Positions 59,263-64,000 of a stretch of DNA of 64,000 nt are shown here, piece by piece. The DNA is taken from NCBI RefSeq assembly GCF_001651875.1, contig NZ_LNQB01000083.1, forward strand, positions 315,130-379,129, written 5' to 3'. Position 1 is the first letter of the stretch; each line of letters begins with the position of its first letter. Under the pieces are notes generated by a model that was given only the letters and a program-made list of their open reading frames with translations, was not told the origin of the DNA and searched no databases. The position numbers were made by a program, and so were the translations under genes. The DNA comes from Sinorhizobium saheli. GTDB lineage: Bacteria > Pseudomonadota > Alphaproteobacteria > Rhizobiales > Rhizobiaceae.

Positions 59263-60996
59263 TCAGAGAAGGCCGCTCGACACCCTCGTCCATTCCGGCA
59301 CGTCGTCGGACAATGGCCGGCCGGAATTTTCGACCGCGCGGTATGTCGGCGCCGTTTTCCTCTCCTCGGGAGCGGGCCGCGTGCACAGGGCAAAGGCGTC
59401 GAGCTCGCGGTTGTAGACCTTCGTCTCCACATCCATCATGCCGAGGACGGTGTGGAACAGGTTGTCGTGCGATCGCGGCTTGTTGGCGTCCTTCGCAAGG
59501 CAGGCGGTGTCGACGCCCATCGCCGCTTGGTAAGATTGCGAGAACCAGGCAAGGAAAGGCACCTCGGTCTGCTCCTTCGGCGCGATCGCATAGGGCGCAC
59601 CATGCAGATAGATGCCGTTCTCTCCGAGTGACTCGCCGTGGTCCGACATATAGATCATTGCGCCGGCGATGCGATCCTGATGCTTCTCGAGAAGGCCTGC
59701 GACGCTTGCGAGAATGTGGTCGGTATAGAGGATCGTATTGTCATAGGCATTGACGATCTCCTCCGTCGTGCAGCGCATCAGCTCCGCCGTGCGGCAGTCG
59801 GGCCTGAAGCGACGGTACGCCTCCGGATAGCGCTGGAAATATGAGGGGCCGTGGCTCCCGAGCTGATGGAGGACGATGACGCTGTTTCCCGTCGCCGCAC
59901 CGAGTTTCCTGTCTAGCTCATCGAGAAAGATTTCATCAAGGCATTCGCCGTTGTTGCAGAGCCGGCTGTTCCTGCGGCCGGTCATGCTGGCGAAGTTGAT
60001 GAGGTCGGCGATGCCCTTGCTCCCCGTGTTGTTGTCCCACCAGGTGACGGAGACGCCGGCATGCGTCAGGACGTTGACGAGGTTTTCGGTCGAGCGCGCC
60101 TTCCAGTCGCTGTACTCCCGGCGCGGATAGACGGAGAACATGCAGGGAAGCGATACGGCGGTCGCCGTGCCGCAGCTTGTCGTGTTCTGGTAGGCGACGA
60201 CGCCGAGCGCCTTCAGCTCGGGGTTCGTCTCGCGGGGATACCCGTTGAGCGAGAAATTCATGGCACGCGCCGTCTCTCCGGCCACCACGACAACCACGAC
60301 CGGCTTGCCGACGGCGGCAATTCGCGGGCCCTGTCGCGCATCGGTTCCGAGCGGCTGCACGACCAGGTTGCGCTCGCGATAGGTGGAGAGCGCGTAGCGT
60401 ACCGCCGAAGTGACCGGGCCAGCCGGATTGAACCGCACCATCAGGTCACGATGCTCCCGCAGAGCGTAGGCGATGGTGGCGAAGTTGGCGTAGATGAGCG
60501 CGCCGCTCAGAACCAGTGCCGGCGCGATGAAGAGGAAATTGACTACGGCCTTCGACAGGAAGCGGCGATGCCTCACCTTGACCCAGGCGATCAGAAGCGA
60601 CGGAACGATGGCGTAGAGCGCGAGGTGAAGCGCGAGACTGCCCGTGAGGAGGTGGCTCGCCTCGGCCTCGGTCGTGACCGCGGCATTGGCGATCATGCCC
60701 TTGTCGATGACCACACCGAAATTGTCGGTGAAGTAGGAGGCCGCGGCCGAAATCGCGATCAGGAGGATCAGCGCCGGCTTCATGACGTATTTGACCGACA
60801 GCGACGTCAACACCGCAAATGTCGTGAGGCCGAGCGCGGCACCAAGCGACAAGAGGCCGAGCCAGGCGCGGTCGAAATAGGCCACGGCATGGCCCCAGAA
60901 GGCGTTGTTGGTGACAAGCAGCAAATAGAGGGTGGCGATCGCGCTCAGCGTGATGCTGCCGATCTCCGGCCGGGGAATTCTCTTCAAGGCACTCAT
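59263..60996 (-). CDS. eptA: EptA-type lipid A phosphoethanolamine transferase
   Basis: 577 residues from ATG 60996. The N-terminal part (about 1-200) holds five hydrophobic helices; a periplasmic sulfatase-fold domain follows. Catalytic and zinc motifs are visible: VVVAGETARAMNFS with the threonine nucleophile, TSCGTATAVSLPCMFS, HQLGSHGPSY, and YMSDHGESLGENG with zinc-binding Asp/His. It transfers phosphoethanolamine to lipid A, lowering surface charge and cationic-peptide binding. Divergent from a PepSY/b561/two-component operon that may regulate it, as PmrAB does in enterobacteria. Confidence 0.92.
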   Translation of the reverse strand: MSALKRIPRPEIGSITLSAIATLYLLLVTNNAFWGHAVAYFDRAWLGLLSLGAALGLTTFAVLTSLSVKYVMKPALILLIAISAAASYFTDNFGVVIDKGMIANAAVTTEAEASHLLTGSLALHLALYAIVPSLLIAWVKVRHRRFLSKAVVNFLFIAPALVLSGALIYANFATIAYALREHRDLMVRFNPAGPVTSAVRYALSTYRERNLVVQPLGTDARQGPRIAAVGKPVVVVVVAGETARAMNFSLNGYPRETNPELKALGVVAYQNTTSCGTATAVSLPCMFSVYPRREYSDWKARSTENLVNVLTHAGVSVTWWDNNTGSKGIADLINFASMTGRRNSRLCNNGECLDEIFLDELDRKLGAATGNSVIVLHQLGSHGPSYFQRYPEAYRRFRPDCRTAELMRCTTEEIVNAYDNTILYTDHILASVAGLLEKHQDRIAGAMIYMSDHGESLGENGIYLHGAPYAIAPKEQTEVPFLAWFSQSYQAAMGVDTACLAKDANKPRSHDNLFHTVLGMMDVETKVYNRELDAFALCTRPAPEERKTAPTYRAVENSGRPLSDDVPEWTRVSSGLL

Positions 60997-61274
60997 CTCC
61001 AAGGACGCGTGCCCCCTGCTCCTCCACTCTGCCGGGTGCGGCGTCGACTTCAGGTTCCGCCCCGGGCGCAAGGTCGGTGCTCGAATCGACAGCAAACCGC
61101 GGCGGCTTCCGGCACTAGCCCGGCCCGGCTGTCGAAATCCTGTCGGGAAAAGGTGGAGCGGTGCGCGCGGCAGAGCGCAATTGCGGCATCTGCGCAAAGA
61201 CAGCTGTTCGACAGCATCGAGAGTCCAGGCTCCGTTCGCCACTGCTCCGGTGGCTGCAACCGAGGGAGATACCC

Positions 61275-61556
61275 GTGAAAACGCAACTGATGCTTACGAT
61301 GGCCGCCGTAATACTGCCGGGCCTTGCCTTTGCCGACGACGACAACGCCTCTTGCACCAAGGAGCCGCAATCGGCGTGGATGAAGCCGCAAGACGCGGCC
61401 GCTCAGCTTCAGGAGGCCGGCTATTCCGAAGTGCGCGATATCAAGGTGTCGGGGACCTGCTACGAAATCTACGCATTCACCGCCAAGCATGAACGCGCAG
61501 AGGTTTACATGAATCCTGTCACCGCGGAAATCGTCAAGGCGGAGGTCGACGACTGA
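61275..61556 (+). CDS. PepSY-domain periplasmic protein
   Basis: 93 residues from GTG 61275, which has GGGAGA 5 bases upstream. Signal peptide ending near LAFA|DDD. One PepSY-like domain: WMKPQDAAAQLQEAGY, VSGTCYEIYAF, NPVTAEIVKAE. Such proteins sit in the periplasm and often accompany cytochrome b561 or sensor kinases. The stop overlaps the next start by one base, so they are co-translated. Confidence 0.88.
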   Translation: MKTQLMLTMAAVILPGLAFADDDNASCTKEPQSAWMKPQDAAAQLQEAGYSEVRDIKVSGTCYEIYAFTAKHERAEVYMNPVTAEIVKAEVDD

Positions 61557-62113
61557 TGCTGAACCTTGCGGCCGGCGGCCGCGGCGTCATTGCCTCCCGC
61601 AGGGACGTTCGTGTCTGGGACCCGATCGTCCGGCTTTTCCACTGGGGCGTGGTTGCGTGCTGCACGCTCAACCTCTTTCTCCTGCAGCCGGGAAAGGCAG
61701 CGCATCGTTACGTCGGTTATACCGCGCTGGGGCTGGTATCTTTGCGCGTCGTCTGGGGCTTCATCGGCACCAGACACGCCCGCTTTGGGGACTTCGTACG
61801 CGGACCGGCGGCCGTGCTGCGATATGTGCGCGCCCTTCCGACCGGGAAGGCGGAGCGATATGTCGGGCACAATCCTGCAGCCGGGTGGATAATGGTCCTC
61901 CTGATGGCGCTGCTTGCGGCGGTAGGGCTTTCGGGCTGGCTGACCACGCTCGACGTCTTCTGGGGCAACAGGCTGCTTGAGGAGACGCATGAGTTCCTTG
62001 GCAACGCCATCATAGTCATGGCCGGGTTGCATGCCTCGGCTGCGCTTTTTGAAAGTTGGCACCTCAAGGAAAACCTCATATGGTCCATGATCACGGGCCG
62101 CAAGAGGGCCTGA
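61556..62113 (+). CDS. Cytochrome b561-type membrane protein
   Basis: 185 residues with four predicted helices. Haem-ligand histidines are in VRLFHWGV (first helix) and in the last helix region (VMAGLHASAALFESWHL). KENLIWSMITGRKR is the standard C-terminal end of the family. It moves electrons across the inner membrane from quinol. Second gene of the PepSY operon. Confidence 0.92.
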   Translation: MLNLAAGGRGVIASRRDVRVWDPIVRLFHWGVVACCTLNLFLLQPGKAAHRYVGYTALGLVSLRVVWGFIGTRHARFGDFVRGPAAVLRYVRALPTGKAERYVGHNPAAGWIMVLLMALLAAVGLSGWLTTLDVFWGNRLLEETHEFLGNAIIVMAGLHASAALFESWHLKENLIWSMITGRKRA

Positions 62114-62126
62114 CCCTGGAAACCAG

Positions 62127-62801
62127 ATGCGCTTGCTCCTCGTCGAAGACAGTCCCCGCCTCATCGAGCTCGTGAGCGAGACCATGCATGAGGCGGGCTG
62201 GCGGCTTGACGCGGTGTCGACCCTTCGCGACGCCGAAGCCGCGATCGCCTCCCGGGAGCATGATCTCGTACTTCTCGATCTCGGGCTTCCCGATGGCGAC
62301 GGACTCGGCCTGTTGAAGTGGCTCCGACAGGAGCATGCCGGCTTGCCGGTGCTGATCATCACGGCGCGCGGCTCGGTCGACGAACGGATCGAGGGACTCG
62401 ATGCCGGCGCCGACGACTATCTCGTCAAGCCCTTCCATCATCGTGAGCTCCTGTCGCGGTGCCGGGCGATGCTGAGGCGCAATCCCCAGGCGATCCAGCC
62501 GGTGCTGGAGGCGGGTTCGCTGCGCTACGACCCGGCGACGGCGGATCTCACCTGCGGCGGCGAAGTCGTGCCGCTGCCGCCGCGCGAGCGTTCGTTGATG
62601 GAGATATTGATGCGCGAGGTCGGGCGCGTCGTCCCCAAGCGTCGGCTTGAGACGGCACTTTCGGAATACGGGCAGGAACTGAGCTCGAACGCGCTTGAGC
62701 TCGCCGTTTCACGGGTGCGCAAGAAGCTGCAATCGCTGAAGACCGGCGTGCAGATCGAGACCGTTCGCGGCATCGGCTACCTGTTGCGGACGAATTCATG
62801 A
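62127..62801 (+). CDS. OmpR-family response regulator (PmrA/QseB-like)
   Basis: 224 residues, ATG 62127. Receiver: LLVEDSPRLIELV, phospho-aspartate in LVLLDLGLPDG, VKPFHHREL with the conserved lysine. Winged-helix DNA-binding domain: PRERSLMEILMRE, SNALELAVSRVRKKL, IETVRGIGYLL. The stop overlaps the kinase start (ATGA). PmrA-like regulators govern eptA-type genes; the divergent eptA here is a plausible target. Confidence 0.94.
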   Translation: MRLLLVEDSPRLIELVSETMHEAGWRLDAVSTLRDAEAAIASREHDLVLLDLGLPDGDGLGLLKWLRQEHAGLPVLIITARGSVDERIEGLDAGADDYLVKPFHHRELLSRCRAMLRRNPQAIQPVLEAGSLRYDPATADLTCGGEVVPLPPRERSLMEILMREVGRVVPKRRLETALSEYGQELSSNALELAVSRVRKKLQSLKTGVQIETVRGIGYLLRTNS

Positions 62802-64000
62802 CGCGCGCCAACCCGTCGCTCATCGGCATCGTGGCGCGGCGCATCATCGCCTTCTCACTCTTTGCGATGCTGCTGCAGATCGGCGTGGTCTTCGCCGATT
62901 ACTGGTTCGACGACGACAAGCTCAGCGTGATGATGCTGCAGCAAGAAATGGGACAATTGTCGCGCGGGATCACGAAAAACGACGGGGTTCTGACCTACCG
63001 GCCGGACCACGAACTGCGCGAGCGGTATCTCGACCTCCACGGCGCCGAGGGTGCGATCTATGTCAGGGTCCGCACCGCCTCCGGCTCCGTGCTCTTCTCC
63101 AACTGCTCGACAGATTGCGCGGCCCATTTCCTGCCGCTCAGCGTCAACCTGCCGAATTTCTGGAAACGCCTGATCGCGCCCGGCAAGCCTTTCAGCGTCG
63201 CCGGCGGCCAGTCCTTCGAGCGCGACGGCGAGGCGGTGCTCGTGGAACTCGCGATCCTCAAGGATCCAAACGGGTTCATGTACAGCGCTCTTCTTCACGA
63301 GATGTTCGATTCGATGATCGTGCCGATGACGCTGATGTTCTGCCTCGTCATCGGGGCGACGATCTGGTCGATCCGCAAGGCACTGAAGCCCGTGGCAATG
63401 GCGGTGCGAGCCGCCGATGCGCTCGACCCGCGCGACCGGGACGCCCGCCTGCCTTCGGCCCGCATGCCGCAGGAAGTCGAGCGCCTCGTCGCCGCCGTCA
63501 ACCGCCTGCTCATGCGCGTCGCCGACCTTATCCAGTCGCAGAAGGTCTTCGCCTCTTCGATCGCCCACGAAATCCGCACGCCGGTTTCGATTGCCAAGAT
63601 GGAATTGAGCCGCATCGCCGACCCCCGGGCGCGCAATGCCGAGCGCGACCTCGACGCGCTGACGCATATCCTCGAGCAATTGACCGCGCTCGCTCGTGCC
63701 GACGCGGTCGATCCGGCCGCCTATCAACGCTCCAGCCTTTCGCTGATCGGGGCCGAGGTGACGCAGGCGACGGCGCCGTTCGTCTTCGACCATGAGAAGT
63801 CGATCGAATTCGTCGACCATGGCACGCCGCCGGTGACGGTGATTCCGGCTCTCGTCGAGAACATGCTGCGCAACCTGATCGAGAATGCGGTGAAGCACAA
63901 TCTGCCCGGAACCCGCATCGTCGTGACCTGCGGGCCGGGCCCGCTGGTTGCGGTCGAGGACGACGGCAAGGGTCTCGTCGATCTGCCGGAGCACACCGAG
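62798..64000 (+). CDS. Sensor histidine kinase, 3' truncated by the window
   Basis: 401 residues are visible from ATG 62798 to the window end. First membrane helix IIAFSLFAMLLQIGVVF, a periplasmic loop of about 130 residues with two cysteines (SNCSTDC), a second helix, HAMP-like linker, and the dimer/phospho motif SSIAHEIRTPVSIAK. The N-box of the ATPase domain is MLRNLIENAVKHN and DDGKGL follows; the end of the ATPase domain is cut. Partner of the OmpR-type regulator. Confidence 0.92.
   Translation, partial: MTRANPSLIGIVARRIIAFSLFAMLLQIGVVFADYWFDDDKLSVMMLQQEMGQLSRGITKNDGVLTYRPDHELRERYLDLHGAEGAIYVRVRTASGSVLFSNCSTDCAAHFLPLSVNLPNFWKRLIAPGKPFSVAGGQSFERDGEAVLVELAILKDPNGFMYSALLHEMFDSMIVPMTLMFCLVIGATIWSIRKALKPVAMAVRAADALDPRDRDARLPSARMPQEVERLVAAVNRLLMRVADLIQSQKVFASSIAHEIRTPVSIAKMELSRIADPRARNAERDLDALTHILEQLTALARADAVDPAAYQRSSLSLIGAEVTQATAPFVFDHEKSIEFVDHGTPPVTVIPALVENMLRNLIENAVKHNLPGTRIVVTCGPGPLVAVEDDGKGLVDLPEHTE

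Noticed and set aside
62855-63994. 379-residue open frame antisense to the last kinase gene
   Set aside because: The plus strand shows HAMP, H-box and N-box motifs; the antisense frame is a shadow.

Overview
The window reads as GC-rich alphaproteobacterial DNA of Rhizobiaceae type, most like a Sinorhizobium/Ensifer chromid or megaplasmid. The grounds are the dense run of ABC uptake systems with divergent LysR, GntR, Lrp and MarR regulators, the ectoine-type eutB/eutC pair, a RirA-like iron box, and dispersed GCGCGTC-loop-GACGCGC palindromes of a kind I recall from Sinorhizobium genomes. No rRNA, tRNA, CRISPR array or intact transposase was seen. The assignment rests on family recognition only, because no search was run.

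Layout. (1) 1-11.0 kb: a cut siderophore-binding protein and a TonB-dependent siderophore receptor with a TGA-N9-TCA box; a MarR regulator divergent from a CLC chloride channel/antiporter, with a shared palindromic operator; a second MarR gene; two hypothetical genes; a long AI-2E-type membrane protein; and a LuxR-type regulator with a degenerate receiver. (2) 11.4-31.1 kb: amino-acid catabolism. It holds an aldehyde dehydrogenase, a D-threonine-aldolase/D-serine-dehydratase-like enzyme, RidA, two paralogous FAD amine oxidoreductases, two paralogous cupins, a GNAT acetyltransferase, L-threonine aldolase, EutC- and EutB-like enzymes, a polar amino-acid ABC transporter, a class III aminotransferase, and LysR, Lrp and GntR regulators. 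(3) 31.1-40.0 kb: a four-carbon acid-sugar kinase (DUF1537), a PdxA2-type dehydrogenase and a HisA-like TIM barrel, followed by a NitT/TauT-type ABC transporter and a GalD-like tautomerase, with two LysR regulators. (4) 40.0-49.95 kb: a GntR-controlled divergon. One arm carries a TIM-barrel protein, an amino-acid-type ABC transporter, shikimate dehydrogenase, an HpaF-like isomerase, type II dehydroquinase and a truncated oxidoreductase. The other arm carries an intradiol ring-cleavage dioxygenase, HpaH-like hydratase, HpaI-like aldolase and a leaderless solute-binding-fold protein. (5) 50.3-64 kb: a NarL-type two-component pair, a small Tat-leader glycine-rich protein, a glycosyltransferase/glucosidase pair, a HAD phosphatase, a metallophosphoesterase, a lipid A phosphoethanolamine transferase, and a PepSY/cytochrome b561/OmpR-type two-component operon cut by the right edge.

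How it fits together. Regions 2-4 look like one accessory catabolic island of about 38.6 kb. Two sequence blocks just upstream of the LuxR gene (11015-11074 and 11361-11394) recur in the same orientation at 49975-50081, just outside the last catabolic gene. Inside, transport, PLP and FAD chemistry on hydroxylated amino acids, C4 sugar-acid degradation, and shikimate/aromatic degradation sit next to each other under separate local regulators. Two gene remnants (an Lrp fragment and a Gfo/Idh/MocA fragment) mark old rearrangement junctions. The least familiar combinations are the EutBC/D-threonine-aldolase-like/RidA/aminotransferase set without the other ectoine genes, and the mixture of shikimate-pathway, ortho-cleavage and meta-cleavage enzymes under one GntR operator.
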